NCBI GenBank assembly: GCA_946404845.1
Contig: CAMJFD010000002.1
Span: forward strand, 1 to 42,876
DNA from: an uncultured Butyrivibrio sp.
GTDB lineage: Bacteria > Bacillota > Clostridia > Lachnospirales > Lachnospiraceae
Length of the DNA: 42,876 nucleotides
Direction: 5' to 3'
In this document: piece after piece, positions 9,260-16,750 of the stretch
Layout: each line of letters opens with the position of its first letter
Position numbering within the stretch: the first letter of the stretch is position 1
Translations under genes and position numbers: made by a program
The notes under the pieces: generated by a model
Told to the model about the DNA's origin: nothing
Seen by the model: the letters and a program-made list of their open reading frames with translations, nothing else
Database searches by the model: none

Positions 9260-9703
9260 ATGTCAGGTATTAATATAATTAGTTTTATTAGAGATAACGG
9301 AGAAAAAACGGTAACTATAAAGGCATATATGTATTCCTTTTATTACCGTTTTATGGTCATGCATGTACCAATGAATAAGATATATTTACGTCTTGGGCAA
9401 AAGGATCTTGAATCTCCCGTAGAAGAGAGCGAAGAAAATCTTAGAATAGCCAAATTATATGCATTTCATGTAAATAGAATAACAGAACATTTACCTTGGG
9501 ATGCAAAGTGTTTTGTAAGAGCACTTACACTTAAGAAATTACTGGGGCAGAAAAAAATTTCATGTACTATTTATCTTGGAATAAAAAAAGAAAATAATAA
9601 TCTATCTGCACATGCCTGGTTAAGATGTGGACTGTTATATTTATCAGGTGGAACAGGACATGATTATACCACTGTGGGGCGTTATGGAACTGTATTTGAG
9701 TAA
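9260..9703 (+). CDS. Lasso-peptide B2-type protease (transglutaminase-like fold)
   Basis: 147 residues matching the C-terminal protease part of lasso B2/McjB proteins (PF13471). The motif WDAKCFVRALTLKKLL holds the probable nucleophile Cys84, and SAHAWLRCG holds His118. The ending LSGGTGHDYTTVGRY matches the usual B2 finish; the third triad member is uncertain (Asp135 is the only close Asp). Such proteins remove the leader peptide from RiPP precursors with help from a PqqD-like B1 partner. The gene follows a GH5 gene by 24 bases and is separated from the C, A and B1 genes by the riboswitch-surface-protein unit, so the set is split. Ribosome site is weak. Length is normal for a stand-alone Firmicute B2. 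Confidence 0.85.
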   Translation: MSGINIISFIRDNGEKTVTIKAYMYSFYYRFMVMHVPMNKIYLRLGQKDLESPVEESEENLRIAKLYAFHVNRITEHLPWDAKCFVRALTLKKLLGQKKISCTIYLGIKKENNNLSAHAWLRCGLLYLSGGTGHDYTTVGRYGTVFE

Positions 9704-9722
9704 TCAGTATCGTTAAGTAGTT

Positions 9723-9769
9723 TCTTTATTAAATTTGCATTTTTGAAGTGAAAAATGTATTAAATAAAG
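9723..9769. other. AT-rich inverted repeat
   Basis: Downstream of B2, GCATTTTT pairs with AAAAATGT around the 6-base loop GAAGTG, with further A/T pairing outside. No clean T tract follows on the + strand, so it is at best a weak terminator. It is the only structure I see between the B2 stop and the promoter at 9790. Confidence 0.3.
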
Positions 9770-9789
9770 TAAATTAAAGTGAGATAGTA

Positions 9790-9818
9790 TTGACGTAATA
9801 AAGTTTAAAAAGTATTAT
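9790..9818 (+). promoter_or_regulatory. Sigma-A-type promoter for the riboswitch transcript
   Basis: TTGACG (9790-9795), a 17-base spacer, then TATTAT (9813-9818). Initiation near 9825 would start the RNA about 20 bases before the riboswitch aptamer. Confidence 0.6.
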
Positions 9819-9846
9819 ATATATGAATAGAAGATAAATCAAAAAA

Positions 9847-9945
9847 TAGACAAATCGTAGGGTAAACCTGTTGAAAGACAGGGGCACAAAGCTATAGGGT
9901 CTGAAAGTTTGGAATGACGAGTATGATAGCCTGGCCGCAGATTGT
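9847..9945 (+). ncRNA. Cyclic-di-GMP-I (GEMM-I) riboswitch aptamer
   Basis: The RNA shows the class I consensus: AGGGTAAACCTGTTGAAAGA, which includes a hairpin CCTGT..ACAGG with GAAA tetraloop, then the diagnostic GGCACAAAGC. A second stem is closed by GCTAT (9891-9895) and ATAGC (9926-9930), and the 3' side ends CCTGGCCGC. An outer P1 can form between AATC near 9853 and GATT near 9940. GEMM-I RNAs bind c-di-GMP and control surface, motility and adhesion genes. It precedes the transglutaminase-repeat surface protein gene and a terminator. Whether ligand turns expression on or off is not settled: the bases 9846-9852 are complementary to 9975-9981 in the terminator, which would allow an alternative fold. 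Confidence 0.88.
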
Positions 9946-9951
9946 TTTGGT

Positions 9952-9988
9952 CGGGCATTACTAGACTATGGTAATGTCTATTTTTTTG
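9952..9988 (+). terminator. Riboswitch expression-platform terminator
   Basis: GGGCATTAC pairs with GTAATGTCT (9 pairs, two of them G-U) around an 8-9 base loop, followed at once by a run of seven T. It lies directly after the c-di-GMP aptamer and 55 bases before the regulated start codon, so it is best read as the conditional terminator. Confidence 0.7.
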
Positions 9989-10043
9989 GTCTATTGGAAA
10001 ATATGAAGGGGCTTTAACATTTTCTTATGCAGGAGGACAACGA

Positions 10044-12371
10044 ATGAGAGAGACTAGGCAGTGCTTTAAGAGGAATGTGAAAGGTTTTATTGCGGGAATG
10101 GCATTTATATTTATTGGATTACTATTGATGCCACAGACATCTGTTAACAGTATAGCAGCTACTGATGAGGCTAAGGCTATTGTTAAGGAAGAACTTAAGG
10201 AGATGGTCCTTACTGCAGATGAGACTCACCACGACGTTTTAAAGTATAAGCTAACATGGAAAGAGTTATATGCAATATGGACAGATTTAGAAACGGGAGA
10301 CTGTTATGATGCAGTTAATTGTTATGATACAATTGCCATACAGACAACTAGATCAGGTAATTATATAAGTACAATTTACTTATATATGCAATTTGGATCT
10401 TCTTTTGAAGAGAACTTTGCTACCTTTAATGCCAAGACACAGGAAATCCTTAGTGGTTTACAGTCTGGTATGACAGATGCTGATAAAGCTCTGTATATTC
10501 ATGATGAAATCGACAAAATCACAAGTTATAAAAATATCGGATATGCATCCTATCATGCATGTGGACCACTTGTATATGGTCAGGCGATGTGTGAAGGCTA
10601 TGCAAATGCATATATCTATCTTCTGTCTAAGGCCGGAATTACAGCATACGAAGGCGGAAGCAACAGCATGAATCATGCATGGGTATATGTAAAACTTGAT
10701 GGTGAATTCTACAATGTAGATATTACATGGGATGATACCAGAAGGACTGGATCTACTCTTAATGGAGCATTTGATCATAAATATTTCCTGAGAACAGATT
10801 CAGAATTTACGTCTATGAATCATTACAGTTTCTACTGTATTGGTCATGATGATGTAACAGCTACATCATCTAAGTATAGTAACAGCTTTATACATAGTGT
10901 TGCAGGTTCTCTGTATTACTATGACGGATACTGGTATTATGCAGACGGCTCTTCAGTTAAATGTGCAACACTTACTGATTCTACAGGTAATGAAGTATTT
11001 ACAGCAAGTGGTAATGTGCAGCTTGTAAGTATTACAGATGGAATTATAAGTTATAAGGTAGGCAGCACAGACTACACATACAATCTTGTAATGGGATCAA
11101 ATGAAAAGACAGAAGAAGCTACAGTAGAAGAGCAGACAATAAATGCAAATATCGAAGAGTCTGCAACATCTGATTCTGCTACAACTGAAACTTCAACAAA
11201 TACAGCTGTAACTACTACAGAGACAACTGCTAAATATTATCTTGTAAAAGAAGGCGGAAGTCGTACAAATTATAAAGCAAGTAACTATATTAGCCTTGGT
11301 GCAGGAACTATCAAGGAAGCTGTTAAAATACAAAATGATAGTGATGCTATAGAGGCAAATCTTGGGACAGTACCTGACTATTCATCTTATGTAACAGAAA
11401 ATAATTATATTGAATGGTATTCAATTAAAAAAGAAAATGATGGCTGGCATGTAGATGGACAGATTATGACAAAAGAAACTACTACTGATGATTCTACAGA
11501 AGCTGTTAGTCCGGAAAATGTAAATAATTCATCAGAAGATACTGATACAACTGAGGATGCAGACACTGAAGAAAATGCAGACACTGAAGAAGATGTAGAT
11601 ACTCAGGAAGATACATCCAAGACAGAAGATAGTGAAAAAGAAGATACCACAAGTACAACAACTAATACATCCACAAATACATCAACTAGCACATCAACAA
11701 CTACTACAGGTATTACAGCTAAGTATTATTTGGTAAAAGAAGGTGGAAGTCGTACAAATTATAGTTCAAGCAATTATATAAGACTTGGAAGCGGTACTAT
11801 AAAAGAAGCCATAAGAATTAAGGATAATGAAGAAGCTATACTGGCAATTCTTCTTGATATACCTGATTATTCCAAGTATGTTAAAGATGGATATCATGTT
11901 GAATGGTATTCAGTAAAAAAAGAAGCCGATGGCTGGCATGTAGATGGTGAGATAATAAAAGATGAGATTGTAGAAGAAGTTGAAGAGGAAGAAGTAGAGG
12001 AAGAAGTAGAAGAAGTAGTAGAAACAGTAGTAGAAGCGACAAATGAAACTACAGAGGAAGCTACAGAAGAAAATACAGAAGCGACAGAAACTGAAACTAC
12101 AGAAATTGATTTCTCAACATGTACAGTAGCTAAGTTCTATCTTGCAAAAGGTAGCAGAACTAATTACTCTGCAAGCAATTATATAAGTCTTGGAAATGGC
12201 TATATTGTAGAAGCTGTGAAGATACAAAATGATGAGGAAGCCATCATAGCAAATCTCGCACAGATACCTGATTATTCAAGTTATCTTACAGAGAATCAGC
12301 GAGTAGAATGGTATTCTATCAAAAAAGAAGCTGATGGCTGGCACGTAGACGGCCAGATAGTAAGCGAATAA
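10044..12371 (+). CDS. Secreted transglutaminase-domain protein with three WHVDG repeats
   Basis: 775 residues after an AGGAGG site. A basic N-terminus and hydrophobic stretch (~residues 15-38, ending SIAA) form a signal peptide. A transglutaminase-like domain carries the triad Cys183 (AMCEGYANAYIYLL), His211 (MNHAWVYVKL) and Asp226 (YNVDITWDD). Three copies of a ~78-residue module follow, at ~395-474, 558-637 and 694-775; each has AK(Y/F)YL, SRTNY..SNYI.LG, PDYS.Y and ends WYS(I/V)KKE.DGWHVDG. They are joined by acidic Thr/Glu-rich linkers. There is no sortase motif or S-layer domain, so attachment is unclear. Expression is under the c-di-GMP riboswitch, which suggests a role in sessile growth, adhesion or wall crosslinking (inference). 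Substrate unknown. Confidence 0.85.
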   Translation: MRETRQCFKRNVKGFIAGMAFIFIGLLLMPQTSVNSIAATDEAKAIVKEELKEMVLTADETHHDVLKYKLTWKELYAIWTDLETGDCYDAVNCYDTIAIQTTRSGNYISTIYLYMQFGSSFEENFATFNAKTQEILSGLQSGMTDADKALYIHDEIDKITSYKNIGYASYHACGPLVYGQAMCEGYANAYIYLLSKAGITAYEGGSNSMNHAWVYVKLDGEFYNVDITWDDTRRTGSTLNGAFDHKYFLRTDSEFTSMNHYSFYCIGHDDVTATSSKYSNSFIHSVAGSLYYYDGYWYYADGSSVKCATLTDSTGNEVFTASGNVQLVSITDGIISYKVGSTDYTYNLVMGSNEKTEEATVEEQTINANIEESATSDSATTETSTNTAVTTTETTAKYYLVKEGGSRTNYKASNYISLGAGTIKEAVKIQNDSDAIEANLGTVPDYSSYVTENNYIEWYSIKKENDGWHVDGQIMTKETTTDDSTEAVSPENVNNSSEDTDTTEDADTEENADTEEDVDTQEDTSKTEDSEKEDTTSTTTNTSTNTSTSTSTTTTGITAKYYLVKEGGSRTNYSSSNYIRLGSGTIKEAIRIKDNEEAILAILLDIPDYSKYVKDGYHVEWYSVKKEADGWHVDGEIIKDEIVEEVEEEEVEEEVEEVVETVVEATNETTEEATEENTEATETETTEIDFSTCTVAKFYLAKGSRTNYSASNYISLGNGYIVEAVKIQNDEEAIIANLAQIPDYSSYLTENQRVEWYSIKKEADGWHVDGQIVSE

Positions 12372-12386
12372 TAACTAATGATTTAG

Positions 12387-12424
12387 ATAGCGGAAACCGT
12401 GATAAAATCGCGGGTTCCGCTATT
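12387..12424 (+). terminator. Intrinsic terminator after the riboswitch-controlled gene
   Basis: ATAGCGGAA pairs with TTCCGCTAT, and the inner part (ACC..GGT, GAT..ATC) also pairs, giving a long GC-containing hairpin followed by TTT. It separates the riboswitch unit from the cyclase gene. Confidence 0.8.
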
Positions 12425-12452
12425 TGACTGTATAAGATTATCATGCTAGAAT
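12424..12452 (+). promoter_or_regulatory. Promoter for the RiPP cyclase gene
   Basis: TTGACT (12424-12429), 17-base spacer, TAGAAT (12447-12452), with a TG one base upstream of the -10 (extended -10). It abuts the preceding terminator and lies 64 bases before the ATG at 12516. Confidence 0.6.
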
Positions 12453-12515
12453 TACAACGTTTTGAACCGTAATATAAGGCTCAAATCTATTTAATATAAG
12501 TTGGTTGGAGGGTTT

Positions 12516-14435
12516 ATGTCAGCAATATATGGAGCAATTGATTTTGCAGGTCGTAGTATATCTGATGCAGAAATAGATATTTTAAAAAAGCCTTTTGAAA
12601 GATGCAGAATTGATAAATACACAGATAGAATTGATAGAAACGTATACATGGGATGCGGAAATCAATTCATTACAAAAGAATCAAGATTAGAAAAGCTGCC
12701 ATATTATGATGACAAATCTTTTTTTGATGCAGATATGATTCTGGATAACAGACAGGAAATCGCATTAGCCCTCGGGATAAATAATACAGAAATAGAATCT
12801 CATCCAGATGCAGAGCTGGCCTATAAATATATACAGCTACATGGAGCAGATGGACTTAATGATCTTCTGGGTGCATATGCGTTTGTATATTATAACAGAG
12901 ATAATAACAGACTTATGCTGACAGTAGATGCTGTTGGTAATAGATGTATTTATTATCGAATAGTCGGAACCACCTTTTATTATTCATCACTTATAGAATC
13001 ACTAGAAAATATCGCACCTTCTACTATCAACAACAGATGGATGTCAGACTATATAGCCATGGACTCGCTTATAATGATTGATGAATTGGAAGAGACTCCA
13101 ATAGCAGAAGTTAAGCGAGTTGCACCGGCATATTATGTAACATATGATGGCAACAATATTAATGCAATTCGTTACTGGGATGTTATAAGAGATAAAGGGG
13201 TAAGTAGTCTTAGATATAAGACAGATGATGAGTATAGAGAAGAATTTCGTAAACTGTTTTTTGATGCAGTTAAATGCGTACTTAGATCAGAAGATAAGAC
13301 ATCTATATTATTAAGTGGTGGATATGATTCCACAGCAGTAGCAGCAGTAGCAGCTCCTGAACTTGCAAAGCGTGGTCATAAATTATATTCATATACGTCA
13401 GTTCCACTTAAGGGGCTTGATACAGAGAGCAGAAATGGTGCATCTGTAGACGAATCACAGGATGTTCTTAAGACAAAAGAAATATATCCTAATATTGAAT
13501 GTGATTTTATGGATCTTAAGGATATAAAACTATGGAAAGACAGATCCAATATAATGAAAACACTTGAGATGCCATATAAGTCAATTCAGAATCTGTTATG
13601 GGTAAAACAGGCATATGTAAATTCTATGAATATAAATTCAAGAATATTGCTTATGGGTGAAATGGGTAACACGACAATTTCATATGGCAATTACAAACTG
13701 TATGTATATGATTTATTAAGGCACGGACATATAATTAAGATATTTACTGATACAAGAGCTTTTTGTCATAAAAATGGTTATGATACCAAATATTTTTTGA
13801 AATGCTTTTGGAAAGATGTATTTACCAGGAATGTAGTAAAAAGAGATCAATTATATGGTGATTCTTATGTTAATAAAAAGACTATAGAAAAATATGGAGT
13901 ATTTGAAAGACTCAGTGCTAATGAAAACGGTTATAACAAAGCAGGAAAAAGCTATCTGTCAGAGAGAAAACTTATAAATGAACTGTTTGCATTTAGACAA
14001 ATAGGTGAGCTAAATACTAAGCTGTCTCTTGAAACAGGTGTAATAATGCGAGATCCTACTAAGGATAAAAGAATTGTAGAATTCTGCATGAGGCTGCCAA
14101 TTAAAATATTCCAGAATGGTGCTGAGTGGAGGAGGCTCGTTAGTATATATCTTAAAGATATCATGCCGGAACATGTTCTTAAATCCAGTTTCAAAGGAAT
14201 GCAGAGTGCAGATTTTAAGAGCAGGATGGCTATGGAGATAGAAGACTTTAAAAATGATGCAAAAGAGCTTATAAAAAAAGCAGATAAAAACCCGAATCTT
14301 AAGAAAATAATTGACGTAAAAAGGCTTGAAAATGACATAGAAAACATAAGTGATTTTGGGAAACTAAATTCATTTGAGGTTAATAGATTGGTATATACTA
14401 TAGTATTTGTTGAATACTACTTAAATAAATATTAA
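12516..14435 (+). CDS. Asparagine-synthase-like lasso peptide cyclase (C protein)
   Basis: 639 residues. I place the start at ATG 12516 because GGAGGG lies just before it; the in-frame TTG at 12501 sits upstream of that site. The N-terminus reads MSAIYGAIDF, resembling class II glutaminase domains but without Cys2, so it cannot release ammonia from glutamine. This is normal for McjC-type cyclases. The C-terminal ATP-pyrophosphatase domain has SGGYDSTAV (Ser267-Asp271), the SGGxDS PP-loop that adenylates a carboxylate. In lasso biosynthesis this activates an Asp/Glu side chain for attack by the core N-terminus. It directly precedes a small precursor-like gene. Alternative: another amidotransferase-like ligase acting on the glycan. 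Confidence 0.8.
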   Translation: MSAIYGAIDFAGRSISDAEIDILKKPFERCRIDKYTDRIDRNVYMGCGNQFITKESRLEKLPYYDDKSFFDADMILDNRQEIALALGINNTEIESHPDAELAYKYIQLHGADGLNDLLGAYAFVYYNRDNNRLMLTVDAVGNRCIYYRIVGTTFYYSSLIESLENIAPSTINNRWMSDYIAMDSLIMIDELEETPIAEVKRVAPAYYVTYDGNNINAIRYWDVIRDKGVSSLRYKTDDEYREEFRKLFFDAVKCVLRSEDKTSILLSGGYDSTAVAAVAAPELAKRGHKLYSYTSVPLKGLDTESRNGASVDESQDVLKTKEIYPNIECDFMDLKDIKLWKDRSNIMKTLEMPYKSIQNLLWVKQAYVNSMNINSRILLMGEMGNTTISYGNYKLYVYDLLRHGHIIKIFTDTRAFCHKNGYDTKYFLKCFWKDVFTRNVVKRDQLYGDSYVNKKTIEKYGVFERLSANENGYNKAGKSYLSERKLINELFAFRQIGELNTKLSLETGVIMRDPTKDKRIVEFCMRLPIKIFQNGAEWRRLVSIYLKDIMPEHVLKSSFKGMQSADFKSRMAMEIEDFKNDAKELIKKADKNPNLKKIIDVKRLENDIENISDFGKLNSFEVNRLVYTIVFVEYYLNKY

Positions 14436-14458
14436 TTATTACAAATTTGTTGGAATCC

Positions 14459-14486
14459 TTGATATAGAGAATTAAAAAGGTACAAT
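14459..14486 (+). promoter_or_regulatory. Promoter for the small peptide gene A1
   Basis: TTGATA (14459-14464), 16-base spacer, TACAAT (14481-14486). It lies between the cyclase stop and the A1 start, giving A1 its own transcription start; a terminator follows A1. Confidence 0.55.
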
Positions 14487-14527
14487 AAGTATATAAAATA
14501 ATTCTTATGAAAAAGGAGAACATAGGT

Positions 14528-14674
14528 ATGAAGAAGTGGAATGCACCAGAAATGGAAGAACTATTAATCAACGCTACAGCAAATGGTGCTGAGAAGAGTA
14601 ATGATTTTGATGGAGAATGGCAGCAGATTGATGGTAAGTGGTATTTACCAGGTTCTGGAAAGGCTAGTAACTAA
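14528..14674 (+). CDS. 48-aa RiPP precursor-like peptide A1 (putative lasso precursor)
   Basis: A short gene with a strong AAAAGGAG site nine bases before its ATG. The peptide opens MKKWNAPEMEELLINATANG and ends GKWYLPGSGKASN. The start resembles Firmicute lasso/RiPP leaders (MKK-x-W..P-E..E-x-L, then Thr two residues before the core). If Thr17 is that Thr, the core begins at Asn19 with Asp26 at ring position 8. If Gly20 is first, Asp26 and Asp28 are at positions 7 and 9. The tail is Gly/Ser/Lys-rich with Ser47 next to the end, a possible target for the K kinase as in paeninodin. It has its own promoter and terminator, and it lies next to C, K1 and N1. A precursor role is inferred; a core residue other than Gly at position 1 would be less common. 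Confidence 0.7.
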   Translation: MKKWNAPEMEELLINATANGAEKSNDFDGEWQQIDGKWYLPGSGKASN

Positions 14675-14698
14675 TTATCATTATTGATTAGTAAGTTT

Positions 14699-14730
14699 AA
14701 GGTCGTGTATCTATATGCACGACCTTTTTT
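14699..14730 (+). terminator. Strong intrinsic terminator after A1
   Basis: AAGGTCGTG (14699-14707) pairs perfectly with CACGACCTT (14718-14726), with a few extra inner pairs, and runs into TTTTTT. It insulates the abundant short A1 transcript; the GT2 gene begins 24 bases later and would need read-through or its own promoter. Confidence 0.88.
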
Positions 14731-14753
14731 CAATGTAAAGGATTATATACAGT

Positions 14754-15737
14754 ATGAATGATAAGATATCCGTTATAGTTCCTATGTATAACGTAGAAAA
14801 ATATATAGCCAAATGTCTTGAGTCTGTTATGGGACAGACATATAAGAATATAGAAATCATTGTAATAGATGATGGCTCTACAGATGGAAGCCTTGATATA
14901 TGTAATTCGTATGCACAGAAGGATTCAAGACTAACTGTAGTCCATCAGGATAATAAAGGAGTATCAGCAGCCAGAAATAAGGGGCTTGAGTTGGCTACTG
15001 GAGATTATATAGGTTTTGTTGATTCTGATGATTATCTAGAACCTGAAATGTATAGTATTCTTATGGATCTCATTAAAGAAAATGATGCTGAAATAACAGC
15101 ATGTGCGTATAGGAAAGTATCGCCTGATGGAACATATGATAGGGATTTTGGTGATGATACAATAAACGTATATAAGGGAACAGATATGTTCAGAGCTTAT
15201 GTTACTAATTCTTGCATATCACCAGCAGTTGGGACCAAACTATATAAAAGAGAAATATTTGATGGTATAAGATTCATAGAAGGAATCATATATGAAGACA
15301 AGGATGTTATAAGTAGAACATTTATTAAGTGTCAAAAGGGCGTATTCATAAACAAATCGCTATATAATTACAGAACTAATCCTGACAGTCTTACACATCA
15401 TGACTACACAGATAAGACTATTAGAGATTATGTTCAGACTATAGGTATACAGCTTGATATAGTCCAAAATAATCTTAGTATAAATGATTATATTTTTTCT
15501 GCAGGAACAACATATATGATATTACTAAATATGTATTGTAATATATATAATAAAACTGATTTAAAAGCAACAAGAGATTATATTGCAAATGAAGCCGCTA
15601 AATATGTCAGCTATACAAAAGAGTTCATTAAGATAAGAAATCTTTCTAAAAAAGATGCCAACATGATCAGATTATCATTTATCTCTTTTAAGCTATACAG
15701 ATTTGTTCTTAAGGTAAGGCAGAAACTAGGAATATAA
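14754..15737 (+). CDS. Glycosyltransferase family 2 (327 aa) in RiPP locus
   Basis: Complete GT2 N-terminal domain: ISVIVPMYNVEKYIAKCLES, IDDGSTDGSL, GVSAARNKGL and GFVDSDDYL, followed by GIIYEDKDVISRT with the later acidic pair. The C-terminus is basic. It follows the A1 terminator by 24 bases and precedes kinase K1 by 47 bases, so it may form a GT2-K1-N1 unit. It is either one more enzyme for the surface polysaccharide or a peptide-modifying glycosyltransferase. Its position between a precursor-like gene and RiPP tailoring genes makes the second option worth considering, but the sequence does not decide. Confidence 0.88.
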   Translation: MNDKISVIVPMYNVEKYIAKCLESVMGQTYKNIEIIVIDDGSTDGSLDICNSYAQKDSRLTVVHQDNKGVSAARNKGLELATGDYIGFVDSDDYLEPEMYSILMDLIKENDAEITACAYRKVSPDGTYDRDFGDDTINVYKGTDMFRAYVTNSCISPAVGTKLYKREIFDGIRFIEGIIYEDKDVISRTFIKCQKGVFINKSLYNYRTNPDSLTHHDYTDKTIRDYVQTIGIQLDIVQNNLSINDYIFSAGTTYMILLNMYCNIYNKTDLKATRDYIANEAAKYVSYTKEFIKIRNLSKKDANMIRLSFISFKLYRFVLKVRQKLGI

Positions 15738-15784
15738 ATTCTTTCTTATAGCAAAATATTTATGATTAGTATTGGAGTTTATTT

Positions 15785-16702
15785 ATGTATAAATATCGTG
15801 AATTCGGTTTTAATATAGAGTCATTTAAAGAAATATTAGAGGCACCTGTAGCAGATTTTGAAGGCACAGCTGATGTAGTAATACATGAAGAAGTTTTTTC
15901 CGAGGAACATCAAAAACTCTTTGATGGAATGAAAGATGAAATCAATCAGATGACGAGTGTTTCCAAAGATGAGATTATAATTGCTCATAAAGATTACGGT
16001 ATATTTGCATTTAGAAATGGAAACAGTATAGGATGTCAGCTTCTTGATACATGTACTACAGAGAGATTTACTATTTTTATGAACTGTTTTGCCATTGCAC
16101 ATTTGATGATACAGAGGAGAGAAGTGGCTATTCATGGAAGCGGATTAGAATATAAAGGTAAGGGTATTATTATATCTGGAGTCAGCGGAGCGGGCAAATC
16201 ATCTATAGCAGAAGAACTGCTTGGAAGAGGCTGCGGATTTCTGTCAGATGATCTTATTAGAATACTGCCTCAGGATAATGTGAATTATATATGCCCTGCA
16301 AATCCAGAGAGAAAGCTGTGCATAGATACTGCAGAAAAATACAATTATGATGCATCAAAGCTCAGAAGAGTTATAGATGAAGATAGAGAGAAGTATTATC
16401 TTACTGAGAATGACAAATATGTAGATAAACTAATAAAAGCAGAGCTATTCATAATACTTGATGTTGCTGATATTCCTGAAGTTGAGGTTCAGGAGATTAC
16501 AGGCGGAGATAAGATCAAACAGATTATGGAATGCCTGTTTAGGCTTAGTACTTATATCAGATTTGGGCAGGAGCCTGCATTATTTATGAAGATAATGAGT
16601 CTTGCAAATCAGATACATATGTATAGAATAATTAGACCGTCAAATGGTGATACTATTTCTCAGAGAGCGGACATTATTCTTGATACACTTGAGCATATCT
16701 GA
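15785..16702 (+). CDS. HprK-like kinase K1 (RiPP tailoring type)
   Basis: 305 residues. The C-terminal half has the P-loop GVSGAGKSS (132-140, Lys138), preceded by AIHGSG (His117) and followed by GFLSDDLIRI, which fit the HPr-kinase C-terminal fold. The N-terminal ~110 residues are not the canonical HprK domain, and the HprK signature loop for HPr recognition is absent, so this is not the general carbon-regulation kinase. Related proteins in paeninodin-type lasso clusters (PadeK) phosphorylate the Ser at the peptide C-terminus; HprK-related proteins also occur in exopolysaccharide loci. It lies between a GT2 gene and nucleotidyltransferase N1. Target is inferred to be A1. Confidence 0.8.
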   Translation: MYKYREFGFNIESFKEILEAPVADFEGTADVVIHEEVFSEEHQKLFDGMKDEINQMTSVSKDEIIIAHKDYGIFAFRNGNSIGCQLLDTCTTERFTIFMNCFAIAHLMIQRREVAIHGSGLEYKGKGIIISGVSGAGKSSIAEELLGRGCGFLSDDLIRILPQDNVNYICPANPERKLCIDTAEKYNYDASKLRRVIDEDREKYYLTENDKYVDKLIKAELFIILDVADIPEVEVQEITGGDKIKQIMECLFRLSTYIRFGQEPALFMKIMSLANQIHMYRIIRPSNGDTISQRADIILDTLEHI

Positions 16703-16750
16703 TAACATTATTATGGCTTTGAGGGGATATTTATTCAAAGGATAAAATAT

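Noticed and set aside
12501-12515. TTG start of the cyclase five codons upstream
   Set aside because: It lies before GGAGGG, which serves the ATG at 12516, and has no ribosome site of its own.
13952-14347. 131-codon reverse frame inside the cyclase
   Set aside because: Fully antisense to a well-supported domain.
12516-14435. True asparagine synthetase AsnB
   Set aside because: The catalytic Cys2 of the glutaminase domain is missing and the context is a RiPP locus.
15785-16702. Housekeeping HPr kinase/phosphorylase
   Set aside because: Has the P-loop but not the canonical N-terminal domain or HprK signature loop; context is RiPP/EPS.
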